A stretch of DNA of 64,000 nucleotides from Acidobacteriota bacterium (GCA_021780075.1 JAJXZL010000032.1:123767-187766); one strand, 5' to 3'; shown: positions 54,769-63,782, numbered from the stretch's first letter. Notes: a model not told the origin generated them from the letters alone. Program-made: numbers and translations.

Positions 54769-55434
54769 CTAGGGCTGCGCGTCCTGTGCCGGCGGGCGCA
54801 CCTTCCATAACTCGCTCACCAGCAGGCCGCCAAGCCAGGTACGCTGCTGCGCGAGCGCGAATCCAGCCTCGTTCAGCGCCTTGCGATGGTTGGGCAGGCG
54901 AAACACCGAAAGCCCTGTGAGCAAAAAGAAGGCAAAATAGAGCGCGGTGATCAGCGGCCGCGCCACCAGCCATCCAAACCAGCCCTTGGGAATGGCAAAC
55001 TCCGAGACCACCCACCTGGTGTCGGGCCGCGCGGAAACGCGTAGCCGCTTTGCCAGTGCCGCCACCTCTTTGGTCGTCAGGCAGTCGAGAAAGAAGTGCG
55101 TGGCGATCAGGTCGAGCGCGAGGACCTGCGGCTTCCACAGCCGCGCGTCGGCCAGGTGGACGCGAATGCGCGAGGAGCGGATGCCCGCATTGTCCAGCAG
55201 CGCGCGCAGCATGTTCCTGCTGGAGTCAAGGGCATCGACGAGCACGGAAGGATTTTCTTTAAGCAACCGCGCCGTGAAGCGCCCGTCGCCGTCGCCAATC
55301 ACCAGCGCATTGCGGCTGGCGCGCAACTCATCCAGAAACGCAAAGCGGCAGCGTGACAGCCACGGCCCAAACGTGAGCCTTTCCATCCAGCGGTAAGCGC
55401 CGGCGAGACGGTTGAAGTTGGGCGCTTTTCTCAT
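54769..55434 (-). CDS. Class I SAM-dependent methyltransferase
   Basis: A 221-residue protein. Motif I is VIGDGDGRFTARLL, then VDALDSSRNML, with motif II-like LDLIATHFFLDCL. One hydrophobic stretch (LITALYFAFFLLTGLSVF) suggests membrane contact. The substrate is unknown. It overlaps by four bases with the UbiA-like gene at 55431, so the two are co-transcribed; a lipid or quinone substrate is possible by inference. Confidence 0.85.
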   Translation of the reverse strand: MRKAPNFNRLAGAYRWMERLTFGPWLSRCRFAFLDELRASRNALVIGDGDGRFTARLLKENPSVLVDALDSSRNMLRALLDNAGIRSSRIRVHLADARLWKPQVLALDLIATHFFLDCLTTKEVAALAKRLRVSARPDTRWVVSEFAIPKGWFGWLVARPLITALYFAFFLLTGLSVFRLPNHRKALNEAGFALAQQRTWLGGLLVSELWKVRPPAQDAQP

Positions 55435-56327
55435 CGCAGCGCAAGCACCAGGGGTGTGAGCAGCGCCAGGTCGGCAGCGGCGCGCAGCGCCAGCGGCGTC
55501 AGGCGAATGCGCATGCGGTCAAGCAGCGCCAGCAGCAGGGCGCTGGCTGCTCCGGCGGCAAACAGCGCGGCAGCACGCGCCTGCACAGGAGCAAAGACAC
55601 TGGCCAGCAGCAGCCCGATGAAGGCCAGCAATCCGGCTGTTGTAAAGATGCGCGCTGCGTGGGGTGTGTTGCGGGCGGATTCCCATCGCTCGATGGCGTG
55701 GCAGTTGAGCCAGGCCAGCGCGGCATAAAAGACGACCGGGGACAACATAATCCAGAGCGCTGAAGCGGGTGCTGACAGCCTCATGCGCGTGAAAGTGGGC
55801 AGGGCGCATCCTGCTGTGAAGAGCACACCGACGAGGAACTCCTTTGACAGCAAGGGCGCGAGCCACGCGGGTGCCTCGCGGCGCGAATGCACTCCGGAGA
55901 AATAAGCAAGCGCCGCCACGCCCAGCACCGAGTTGCGCTCCCGTAAGCCTGCCGGCATCAGGACAAAAATAATGGCCGCTGCGGCAGCAGCCGTTACCAC
56001 GGCCAGAGGAATCAGCAACCGCCGATGGCGCCAATGGAAATCATGACGCTCGCGTAGATGATGCAGAGTGCCGGCGCGCAAGTTGGCGCGGGCATCCAGC
56101 AGCCGGTCGCCGATGTACACCGTCCACGTTCCCAGCGCCAGCAGCACCGGCACCCAGGCGGGCAGCCGCACGCCCGCCGCATGGGCAAAGGCCAGCGCCC
56201 ACGCCACCGCAACGGTGGGTGCGTCAAGGCTGGCCAGGTGCCACAGGCGCAACGGTGCTGGCGCATCAAGAGGGCAGAGGCGAGCCCAGGCCCGCAGGGG
56301 AACCGGCTTGAGCAGGGAAGACGCCAC
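55431..56327 (-). CDS. UbiA-like integral membrane protein
   Basis: A 298-residue protein with eight or so predicted helices. TVYIGDRLLDARANL near residues 70-84 resembles the first Asp-rich motif of UbiA prenyltransferases, where metal-bound prenyl diphosphate sits, but the second Asp motif is not clear; KEFLVGVLFTAG is the nearest equivalent. I would call it a UbiA-like protein of unknown activity. It is translationally coupled to the methyltransferase gene. Confidence 0.7.
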   Translation of the reverse strand: MASSLLKPVPLRAWARLCPLDAPAPLRLWHLASLDAPTVAVAWALAFAHAAGVRLPAWVPVLLALGTWTVYIGDRLLDARANLRAGTLHHLRERHDFHWRHRRLLIPLAVVTAAAAAAIIFVLMPAGLRERNSVLGVAALAYFSGVHSRREAPAWLAPLLSKEFLVGVLFTAGCALPTFTRMRLSAPASALWIMLSPVVFYAALAWLNCHAIERWESARNTPHAARIFTTAGLLAFIGLLLASVFAPVQARAAALFAAGAASALLLALLDRMRIRLTPLALRAAADLALLTPLVLALR

Positions 56328-56365
56328 TGCTTTGATTGTAGGATGAGACGGCCACGGTTGGGGAA

Positions 56366-56623
56366 TCAGGCTACCGCGCTCTCAACCAGCGCGCGGATTT
56401 TGGCGTTCACGTCCGCGACGCTCACAAAGAATGGCGCCTTCAGACAGTGAATCTGCAGCTCGCGGCTTTCCGGCTCATAGCTCCACGCCACGTCAACGCC
56501 ATATTTTGAGGCCGTGCCGCTGTTGCCCGCGAGGTCGATGCCCGCGGCTCTCGCCTTTTCAATCAGCTTCGCGTATTGCCAGGGCTCAATCCCCTGAAAA
56601 ACCTGCGGTGCGCTTCCCGTCAC
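56366..56623 (-). CDS. Small hypothetical protein
   Basis: An 85-residue protein with segments VFQGIEPWQYAKLIEKARAAGIDLAG and VDVAWSYEPESRELQIHCLKAPFFV (in part), ending with a helix. No family is recognised. The start is GTG 56623 with AAAGGAAA about 6 bases upstream. It lies between the UbiA-like gene and ppk on the same strand. Confidence 0.7.
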   Translation of the reverse strand: MTGSAPQVFQGIEPWQYAKLIEKARAAGIDLAGNSGTASKYGVDVAWSYEPESRELQIHCLKAPFFVSVADVNAKIRALVESAVA

Positions 56624-56778
56624 GATCGTTTCCTTTCCATGCGTGCGCGCTCAAGGCCGCAAGCCCCATGCCGCGCAGGGTGTGTCGTAGAAATTGCTCC
56701 GATGATTTTCACTCTAGCAGGATGCAGGGTAATTCTCTGCAAACCGGCGCGCGTGGAACGCAGTTGAATGTAGACGGC

Positions 56779-58929
56779 TCAGTCGGCCGCGTCGGCCTTT
56801 CGTGGGTGAGCCTTCACGGGCGGTTTCGCAACGCGCGGAACCGGAATGGCGCTGAGATCCGTTTTGCCCTCCGCCAGTTGAATCAGAAAGTCCTGGCAGG
56901 AGAAAGCCGGTGCGTCCTTGCAGACCTGTGACGCGCGCAGGTAGCTGCCGTCCGGTTGCTGCAGCCGCGCCTTCACCGTATCTGCCATCAGCGCGGGCAG
57001 AATCTCGTCGTGGATGCGCGCCTTGGCCGCAAGATCGCGGACAGGGAAGACCACCTCGCAGCGCTCGAAGAGATTGCGCGGCATCCAGTCGGCTGAACCT
57101 AGATAAATTTCGTCGTTGCCGCCGTTGGCAAAGTGGAAAATGCGCGAGTGTTCCAGGAACCGGCCCACGATGGAGCGAACGCGAATCCTCTGCGACAGGC
57201 CTTTCACTCCCGGGCGCAGGATGCAAAGACCGCGCACAATCAGGTCGATCTCCACGCCTGCCCGCGACGCCTGGTAAAGCGCCTCGATGACGCTGGGTTC
57301 GAGAAGCGCGTTCATCTTGGCCACAATGTGCGCGGGTCGCCCGGCGCGTGCATGCTCAGCCTCGCGGCGAATGAGTCCCAGAAAGCTTTCGGCCATGGTC
57401 AGCGGAGCCACCAGCAGCGGGCGGTAGTCATCGATCTCAGCGTGCGCGGTCAGGTAGTTAAACACCAGATGCACCCGCTCGGTAATCTGCGGGTCGCAGG
57501 TCAGCAGGCTAAGATCCGTATAAAAACGCGCGGTCACGGGATTGTAGTTGCCCGTGCCCAGGTGGCAGTAGCGGCGCGTCACGCCGTCCTTGTCGCGGCG
57601 CACCAGCAGCGCCAGCTTGCAGTGCGTCTTCAGCCCCACCAGGCCGTGAAAGACCTGCACGCCGGCGTCTTCCATGCTGCGCGCCCAGCGGATGTTCGAT
57701 GCCTCGTCGAAGCGCGCCATCAACTCCACCACCAGCGTCGTTTCTTTGCTTGAAGCAGCCTCGGTCAGCGCGGAGAAGACGGGCGAATCGTGGCTGGTGC
57801 GATAAAGCGTCTGCTTCATGCTCACCACTGCCGGATCTTCGGCGCCTTGCTGGATGAAGTCCACCACCGGATCGTAGGAGTCATAGGGATGATGGAGCAG
57901 GATGTCGTGCAGGCGCAGCTCGTCGAAAATGTCCGTGGCCTTCCGGCTCAGGTGCAGCGGCCGTGGCGTGAAGGAAGGAAACTTGAGCTCCGGCCGTTCG
58001 ATGTCGCCATAAAAAAAGATGATCCGCGAAAGGTTCACGAGGCCGTTGCCGCGGAAGACCTGGTCCTCGTCCAGCTCGAAATTCACGCGCAGGCGCTCAA
58101 CGATCTCCGGGTCTGCTCCGGTTTCAATCTCCAGACGCACGGCATCGCCCTTGCGGCGGTTGTGCAGCTCCACGCGGATCGTTTCGAGCAGCGAGCGCGC
58201 CTCCTCTTCTTCGATATAGAGGTTGGAGTTGCGGGTCACGCGGAACGCGGCGCGCGCCATCACCTCGTAGCCGCGGTACATGCCGGCCAGGTGGCGCGAA
58301 ATCAGGTCCTGCAGCAGCATGTAGTCAAACACGCCCTCCGCCGACGGCAGGCGCACAAAGCGAGGCAGAGCCCGCGGCACCGTTACCACGCCCAGCACCA
58401 GCGGTCCTGAGGCGCGCCGCTTGCGCCTGAGCAGCAGCGCCAGGCACAGCGCCTTATTCAGCACGCGCGGGAAAGGGTGCGACGGGTCAATCGTGATGGG
58501 CGTCAGCAGCGGGTCCACTTCGCGCTGAAAGTAGCCATCGGCGAAGGCGCGCGCCTCCGCGCTCATCTCTTCCCACTCCAGCAGCCGGATGCCCTGCTTG
58601 CGCAGTTCGGGAATCAGCCCGTCATTCCAGCAGCGGTACTGGGCGTCTACAAAGTTGTGAATTTCGGCGGTCAGAATGGCCAGCGACTCTTCAGGCCGCA
58701 ACCCGTCGTAGCCCGGCTCGCGGTAGCCATCCTCAATGCGCTGCATCAGGCCAGCCTGGCGGATTTCAACATACTCGTCCAGGTTGGAACCGGTGATGGC
58801 CAGAAACTTCACCCGCTCCAGCAGCGGATTCGAGACGTCTTCGGCCTCTTCAAGCACACGCCGGTTGAACTGCATCCAGGAGTGGTCGCGGCCATTGAAC
58901 AGCTTCTGTTTCTGTGTCGTTCTGGGCAT
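56779..58929 (-). CDS. ppk1: Polyphosphate kinase 1
   Basis: A 716-residue enzyme that polymerises ATP gamma-phosphate into polyphosphate. N domain with FNGRDHSWMQFNRRVLEEA, head domain, and catalytic C domains with GLKTHCKLALLVRRD (the likely phosphohistidine), YCHLGTGNYNP and later RIFHFANGG..YLGSADWMPRNL (parts quoted). Length is normal. Together with CHAD, Ppx/GppA and SixA upstream it makes a polyphosphate neighbourhood. Confidence 0.95.
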   Translation of the reverse strand: MPRTTQKQKLFNGRDHSWMQFNRRVLEEAEDVSNPLLERVKFLAITGSNLDEYVEIRQAGLMQRIEDGYREPGYDGLRPEESLAILTAEIHNFVDAQYRCWNDGLIPELRKQGIRLLEWEEMSAEARAFADGYFQREVDPLLTPITIDPSHPFPRVLNKALCLALLLRRKRRASGPLVLGVVTVPRALPRFVRLPSAEGVFDYMLLQDLISRHLAGMYRGYEVMARAAFRVTRNSNLYIEEEEARSLLETIRVELHNRRKGDAVRLEIETGADPEIVERLRVNFELDEDQVFRGNGLVNLSRIIFFYGDIERPELKFPSFTPRPLHLSRKATDIFDELRLHDILLHHPYDSYDPVVDFIQQGAEDPAVVSMKQTLYRTSHDSPVFSALTEAASSKETTLVVELMARFDEASNIRWARSMEDAGVQVFHGLVGLKTHCKLALLVRRDKDGVTRRYCHLGTGNYNPVTARFYTDLSLLTCDPQITERVHLVFNYLTAHAEIDDYRPLLVAPLTMAESFLGLIRREAEHARAGRPAHIVAKMNALLEPSVIEALYQASRAGVEIDLIVRGLCILRPGVKGLSQRIRVRSIVGRFLEHSRIFHFANGGNDEIYLGSADWMPRNLFERCEVVFPVRDLAAKARIHDEILPALMADTVKARLQQPDGSYLRASQVCKDAPAFSCQDFLIQLAEGKTDLSAIPVPRVAKPPVKAHPRKADAAD

Positions 58930-59049
58930 TCAGTCAATCCAGTGCGCCGTGTTGGCCAGTCTATCGCGTTTCCCAGGCGCCCGCACGGGGCCGGGAACGC
59001 GCCTGAGAAACAAAGCCGACGCCATCGAGAAAATTTTCTTGAAAACCAT

Positions 59050-59105
59050 TCAACCAGATGGTTGACAGCCGGGCAATCTCAGGCTACATTCAACCATATG
59101 GTTAA
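59050..59105 (+). promoter_or_regulatory. Promoter with two inverted-repeat operators, second arsR gene
   Basis: Operator 1 is TCAACCA-GA-TGGTTGA (59050-59065) over the -35 TTGACA (59062-59067). After 17 bases comes TACATT (59085-59090). Operator 2, AACCATATGGTT within 59090-59105, covers the start codon ATG 59098. The -10 ends 7 bases before ATG, so the message is predicted to be leaderless. Confidence 0.8.
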
Positions 59106-59430
59106 GTCGTCGGCAGCTCGTCTCGATTCTGTGTTTCATGCGCTGGCCGATCCCACCCGACGCCAGATCCTGCGTGAACTTGCGGCGGGCGAACGGACAC
59201 TGGGTGAAATCGCCGCCCCCCACAAGATGTCCCTCGCGGCGGTCTCCAAGCACATCAAGGTACTTGAAAACGCTGAGCTTATTGCTCGGGAACGGCGCGG
59301 CAGCTTTCGCATTGTGCGGCTGCAGGCCCAGTCGCTCAAACCTGCGGAGGAATGGATCGCCTTCTATTCCCGCTTCTGGAATCAAAAGCCTGGCAACCTT
59401 GAGAAGCATCTCGAAGGAGACAAGGTATGA
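59098..59430 (+). CDS. ArsR-family transcriptional regulator (SRPBCC-linked type)
   Basis: A 110-residue winged-helix repressor. RLDSVFHALADPTRRQILRELAAGERTLGEIA (parts quoted) and KMSLAAVSKHIKVLENAELI are typical of the ArsR type that controls SRPBCC/AHSA1 genes. It has no cysteines. It overlaps by ATGA with a 16-codon reading that has its own AAGGAG site, where the SRPBCC partner would begin; the partner is broken. It is autoregulated, as judged from the two CAACCA...TGGTTG sites. Confidence 0.9.
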   Translation: MVKSSAARLDSVFHALADPTRRQILRELAAGERTLGEIAAPHKMSLAAVSKHIKVLENAELIARERRGSFRIVRLQAQSLKPAEEWIAFYSRFWNQKPGNLEKHLEGDKV

Positions 59431-59477
59431 GTCAGGCAGCCTTTCCCTCGGCCACCGCCGTAAGCGATGCCTTGTAA
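59427..59477 (+). pseudogene. Truncated partner gene start (SRPBCC-like position)
   Basis: ATG 59427, with AAGGAG 7 bases upstream and ATGA overlap with arsR, opens a frame of only 16 codons (MSQAAFPSATAVSDAL) before TAA. In related arsR pairs an SRPBCC/AHSA1 gene starts here. Sequence from 59478 to 59650 has no continuing frame that I can recognise. I infer a decayed gene; the family call is from position only. Confidence 0.45.
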
Positions 59478-59650
59478 GGTCCACGTCAGCCGCATCGTCC
59501 GTGCCTAGCGCCGTGAAGCGCACTCGCCCGTTTGCCCCCGCCCCAGAGCCGGAACGCCCCGAAGCCAGAACGCATTGACCCGTCCACCCTGCCGGGTTGA
59601 GGATAGAGGCTGGGCTAGTCTGCTCTATCGCCCTGAGAGGAGTTCTCTCC

Positions 59651-60340
59651 ATGCCCCAGGAACCCGCCAACGAAAGTCTGATCCCTCCGCAGTCCATTCC
59701 AGTAGAGGCCCGCGACTTCTCTCAGCGGATGCACGGCATGCTCGACGGCCAGCCCAAGGACAACGCCACGGTGGAAAAGGCCTTCGAGGGACTCGACAGC
59801 GTGTTTGACCTCATCGCCGCCCGGCTCTACCACATTGCTTCCATGCTGGTTGGGGAGGGCGAAGAGAGCATCCGCCTGGTGGAAATGGCTGTTGCGGCGA
59901 CAGAGATTTCAGCCTGCCAGGATGCAGAGGTGGCGCGCGCCAGCAGCCGCAGAGCGCTATGCACGGCCGCGATCGGAATTCTGGAGCGGCGCGTCCCCGG
60001 CTGCCTCGCAGCGCCGCAAGGTCTGGAGCAGGCAAGCACCTGCATTGAAGAGGATGATCTGGCTGCGGCAGGCGTCTCCAGCGACGAGCTGGAGAAGATG
60101 ATTGCCGGGCCGGACAAGGACCGCGTTCGGAACTGGCTCGCCAGCCTGCCGACGGTGCAGCGCGTCGTTTTTGTGCAGCGCGCGGTGGCGGGCTTTACCT
60201 CCGCTGAGACGGCCACGATGCTGGGGGAGAATGGTGGCCCGCTTGCAGCCGGATGGACTGCCGACGCAGTGCGCGAGATTTTCCGTCAGGCGCTATGCTC
60301 GCTGGCCTCGCAGCTGATTCACTCCACAACGGCCCGGTAG
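59651..60340 (+). CDS. Sigma-factor-like protein
   Basis: A 229-residue protein. Residues 40-110 resemble region 2-like helices (VEKAFEGLDSVFDLIAARLYHIASML), and residues 165-225 look like region 4 (LASLPTVQRVVFVQRAVAGFTSAETATML). The region 4 helix-turn-helix is broken by a Gly/Pro-rich stretch (GENGGPLAAG), so DNA binding is doubtful. ATG 59651 has GAGAGGAG about 9 bases upstream. It may be a degenerate or unusual ECF-type protein. Targets unknown. Confidence 0.65.
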   Translation: MPQEPANESLIPPQSIPVEARDFSQRMHGMLDGQPKDNATVEKAFEGLDSVFDLIAARLYHIASMLVGEGEESIRLVEMAVAATEISACQDAEVARASSRRALCTAAIGILERRVPGCLAAPQGLEQASTCIEEDDLAAAGVSSDELEKMIAGPDKDRVRNWLASLPTVQRVVFVQRAVAGFTSAETATMLGENGGPLAAGWTADAVREIFRQALCSLASQLIHSTTAR

Positions 60341-60581
60341 CCGGGCCGGCCATGTTTTCCCGTGTCCCGTACGCCACAGCGCCTTTGCGCCCGGTGGGGC
60401 GTGTGTCCGGCTCCTGCGCCGATGTCACATCGACTTTGCTGGTTGTTCGGTACACTACATTAAAGAAGCCAGCGGCTCCTGTTGCGCATCCATAGGAGTG
60501 CAAACAACTTTTGGCCGGAAGACCTCTGCCGCGACTCGAAGACGACCATTGATGTCCTCAAATGATTCAAGGAGAAATTCG

Positions 60582-61982
60582 TTGCGCATCTATGTCTGCG
60601 CCCTGCTGATGCTGGGACTTGCGGCAGCGCCTTTGCGCCTCGCCGCGCAGACGCCCAACGTGCAGTCGTCCGCGCCATCGGCAGCCAGCTTCCAGGGCAG
60701 CGTTCCCAGCGGCGAGGCCGCGGCGCAGACCGTCAACCTCTCGCTCGACGACGCCATTCAGCGCGGGCTGAAGAGCAACCTCGGCATCATTCTCAGCGGA
60801 ACGCAGTCATCCGCCATGCGCGGGCAGCAACTCAGTCAGTTGCAGGCTCTGTTGCCTGAGGTGGACTTCAAAGCGCAGGAAGCGGTGATGCAGACCGATC
60901 TTGCGGCACAGGGGCTTCGCATTCCCGGCTTTCCCACGATTATCGGGCCTTTTGGATACACCGATCTGCGCGCTTACCTCAGCCTGGCGCTGGTGGATGT
61001 AAAGTCGCTCCGTGAATACCTGGCGGCGCGGCACAACTTTGCCGCGGCACAGCTCAGTGAGCAGGATGCGCGCGACCTCGTGGTGCTGACGGTGGGCAAT
61101 GCCTATCTGCTGGTCTTGGCCGATGAAACGCGCGTCTCCAGCGTGGAAGCGCAGGTGGCCACGGCAAAAATCTCCCTCGATCAGGCGATTGCCAGCCACG
61201 ACGCGGGCACGGCTCCCAGGCTCGATGAGCTGCGCGCCCGTGTGGATTACCAGTCGCTGGAGCAGCAGTTGATCGTGGCCCGCAACGGGCTCGCCAAGGA
61301 CAAGCTCGCGCTCGCCCGCACCATCGGGCTGCCGCTGGCGCAGAGCTTTAACCTGACCGATAAGGTGCCCTACGCGGCTTTCGATCAGATCGATGTGGAC
61401 GCCGCAATTCAACAGGCTCATGCTAATCGCAAGGACCTGGCGGCCATGGTGGAGCAGACCAAAGCGGCCGAGCAGCAGCGCAAAGCGGCCACCGCCGACC
61501 GGCTGCCCACGGTCAATTTCAACGGCGACTATGGAGACATCGGCGTGAATATGCGCCACTCGCATGGCACCGGCGATGCGGCGGGCACCTTGAGCGTGCC
61601 GCTGTTCAAGGAATATGGCCTGCGTGGAGAAGCACAGCAGGCGCAGGCGCAACTGGACACGCAGCGCGCACAGCTCAGTGACATGAACGCGCAGGTGGAC
61701 GCAGACATACGCGACACCCTGCTCGACATTGCTTCGGCGCAGAAGCAGGTCGAGGTGGCGCGCTCCACCGTGGAGCTGGCCAATGAGGCCCTCAGTGAGG
61801 CGCAGCAGCGTTATGCCAGCGGCGTGAGCGATAACCTGGCCGTGAGCCAGGCGGAGCAGTCCGTAGCCCAGGCAAACGATCAATATGTAGCCAGCCTCTA
61901 TCGGCACAATGTGGCCAAGCTCAGTCTGGCGCGCGCTCTGGGCGCGGCGCAGAACTACAAGAACTATCTGGGAGGAAAGTAG
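60582..61982 (+). CDS. TolC-family outer-membrane efflux protein
   Basis: A 466-residue protein. I chose TTG 60582 because AAGGAG lies 7 bases upstream and it gives a clean signal peptide (RIYVCALLMLGLAAAPLRLAAQ). The mature part has LSLDDAIQRGLKSNLGI, then two long helical repeats typical of TolC, with VDADIRDTLLDIASAQKQVEVA and QRYASGVSDNLAVSQAEQSVA (parts). It forms the outer-membrane channel of a tripartite pump. The EmrA gene starts 2 bases after its stop. Confidence 0.9.
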   Translation: MRIYVCALLMLGLAAAPLRLAAQTPNVQSSAPSAASFQGSVPSGEAAAQTVNLSLDDAIQRGLKSNLGIILSGTQSSAMRGQQLSQLQALLPEVDFKAQEAVMQTDLAAQGLRIPGFPTIIGPFGYTDLRAYLSLALVDVKSLREYLAARHNFAAAQLSEQDARDLVVLTVGNAYLLVLADETRVSSVEAQVATAKISLDQAIASHDAGTAPRLDELRARVDYQSLEQQLIVARNGLAKDKLALARTIGLPLAQSFNLTDKVPYAAFDQIDVDAAIQQAHANRKDLAAMVEQTKAAEQQRKAATADRLPTVNFNGDYGDIGVNMRHSHGTGDAAGTLSVPLFKEYGLRGEAQQAQAQLDTQRAQLSDMNAQVDADIRDTLLDIASAQKQVEVARSTVELANEALSEAQQRYASGVSDNLAVSQAEQSVAQANDQYVASLYRHNVAKLSLARALGAAQNYKNYLGGK

Positions 61983-61984
61983 AC

Positions 61985-63214
61985 GTGGCGGATACAACTC
62001 CAACAGCGACCCAATCCGAGCCGGATGAGAGCACAGAAATCACGCAGCCGCAGTCCCGCCGCAGAGGCATTGTGGTGGTTGTGGTCGCGGTCCTTCTCGT
62101 GGTTGCGGCTGGACTCTGGTGGCGGTCCACCTTTGTTGAGGACACTGACGACGCGCAGATCAACGGCCACCTCATCCAGATCAGCCCGCGCATCGCCGGC
62201 CAGGTCACCAAGGTGTTTGTCGACGAAAATCAGATGGTAAAGGCTGGCGACGAGATTGCCGAGCTGGACCCCAGGGACTTTCAGGTCGCGGTGGAAAACG
62301 CGCAGGCCGCACTGGCCAGCGCTGAGGCCAATGCCGCTGCCGTGCAGGTCAACGTGCCCCTTACCACCGTCAACACCGGCGCCAACCTGCATTCGGCCAC
62401 GGCAGACGTGACCGGCGCGCAGGCCGCCATCTCGCAAGCCGAGCAGCAGATGGATGCCGCCCGTGCACGCGTTGCCCAGGCTCAGGCCAATGACACCAAG
62501 GCGCAGTCTGACCTTGCGCGCTACAAGCCGCTGGTCGAGAAGGACGTCATCAGCAAGCAGCAGTTTGACGCCGCCGTGGCCGCTGCCGATGCCGCCAGGG
62601 CCGCTCTTGCCGATGCGAAGGCCAGCCAGCAGGCTGCCGCAGACGGCGTGCGCGTGGCCCTCGAGCGCGAAAAGCAGTCGCAGGCGCAGCTCAAGTACGC
62701 GCAGACCGGCCCGCAGCAGGTGGCCGCGCAGAGCGCCCGCGCACGGCAGGCAATGGCTCAGGTGCAGCAGGCCAAAGCGCAGCTCGACCAGGCAAAGCTC
62801 AACCTCAGCTATACCAAAATTGTCGCTCCGACTGACGGCATCATCACCCGCAAGAGCGTCGAGATTCGCCAGAACGTTTCCGTTGGCCAGAATCTGCTCA
62901 CGCTGGTTTCTCTGGAGGGATTGTGGGTGACCGCGAACTTCAAGGAAACGCAGTTGCGGCACATGGCCGCCGGCCAGCCCGTCTCAATTTATGTGGATGC
63001 GACCGGAAAGGATTACAAGGGCACAGTCACCCAGATCGGCGGAGCAACCGGCTCGATGCTCTCGCTCTTTCCGCCGGAAAACGCAACCGGCAACTACGTC
63101 AAGGTCGTGCAGCGCGTTCCCGTGCGCATTGACTTCGCCGACTTGAAGGACGAGGACTCCAGGCACCTGCTGCGCCCGGGCTTGTCCGTCGAGCCCAAGG
63201 TACGCGTCAAGTAG
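61985..63214 (+). CDS. HlyD/EmrA-type membrane fusion protein
   Basis: A 409-residue periplasmic adaptor with one N-terminal helix (about 28-47), the biotinyl-lipoyl half-motif TDDAQINGHLIQISPRIAGQV, a long coiled-coil hairpin rich in Ala/Gln (about 95-270), the second lipoyl half IVAPTDGIITRKSVEIRQNV and a beta-barrel with LWVTANFKETQL. GTG 61985 has GGAGGAAA about 6 bases upstream. It joins TolC to an EmrB-type pump; no pump gene follows, but an EmrB-type gene is at 37736-39316. Confidence 0.92.
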   Translation: MADTTPTATQSEPDESTEITQPQSRRRGIVVVVVAVLLVVAAGLWWRSTFVEDTDDAQINGHLIQISPRIAGQVTKVFVDENQMVKAGDEIAELDPRDFQVAVENAQAALASAEANAAAVQVNVPLTTVNTGANLHSATADVTGAQAAISQAEQQMDAARARVAQAQANDTKAQSDLARYKPLVEKDVISKQQFDAAVAAADAARAALADAKASQQAAADGVRVALEREKQSQAQLKYAQTGPQQVAAQSARARQAMAQVQQAKAQLDQAKLNLSYTKIVAPTDGIITRKSVEIRQNVSVGQNLLTLVSLEGLWVTANFKETQLRHMAAGQPVSIYVDATGKDYKGTVTQIGGATGSMLSLFPPENATGNYVKVVQRVPVRIDFADLKDEDSRHLLRPGLSVEPKVRVK

Positions 63215-63233
63215 GCGAGGTGGGTACGAGGCG

Positions 63234-63488
63234 TTAGCTGCCCTGGCCCACCCGCACTACGCTCAGGCGGGTGACCACGGTCAGCCCGTCCAGGTTGTCC
63301 CTGTGCTCGACAGGGCCCCACTCGATCTGCGCCGCAGATCTGGTGGCGGGATTGAGTGCCTTGATAACCTTGTCCGTCTGCTCCAGCGGAATGCACAGCT
63401 TCTCATATTCATCGAGAATTCTGTGCAGTTCCATAGTCGCTTCGTCAAGAGCGTCCTTGTAGGGATTCTTTTTAGGATTGCTGTCCAT
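63234..63488 (-). CDS. Small hypothetical protein
   Basis: An 84-residue protein: an N-terminal helix (KDALDEATMELHRILDEYEKLCIPLEQTD, in part) and a beta C-terminal part (VVTRLSVVRVGQG). No family is recognised. GGAG stands 6 bases before ATG 63488. It converges with the EmrA gene. Confidence 0.65.
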   Translation of the reverse strand: MDSNPKKNPYKDALDEATMELHRILDEYEKLCIPLEQTDKVIKALNPATRSAAQIEWGPVEHRDNLDGLTVVTRLSVVRVGQGS

Positions 63489-63642
63489 ACGTTCTCCAGG
63501 ACCTCATTGTAGGAACAAAGGACCCAAATCCGTCATCGCACAATCGTGGTAAGGGCATACAACGATTGGACACTGCCATGCCCCTTCCAGGCCGATTCTG
63601 TGCGGTGCACCATCCATTTGCAGATAATTTCCCCTTCGCGGC

Positions 63643-63730
63643 GGCAGGTGGCCCGGTCAAGAGCCGTGAATCGATGCACAGAGATGGAAGAAGCTGTGCC
63701 CCGTTCATCGCGTTTTTTGCGATGAGCGGG
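63643..63730 (+). repeat. 88-bp direct repeat, copy 1, with terminal hairpin
   Basis: It aligns without gaps to copy 2 (63783-63870); I count 71 of 88 identical, with a near-identical last 36 bases and a variable middle. The end forms a 12-bp stem (63700-63711 with 63719-63730, one G-U pair), loop GTTTTTT. No gene is seen from 63489 to 64000. Confidence 0.8.
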
Positions 63731-63782
63731 TGTTGGCGGTAAGCTCGTGACCGGACGGGAAAGCGCGATGCCGAGGCGGGTA

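Noticed and set aside
63472..63708. 78-codon minus-strand frame over the first repeat
   Set aside because: It begins inside the repeat and has no ribosome site or recognisable motif.
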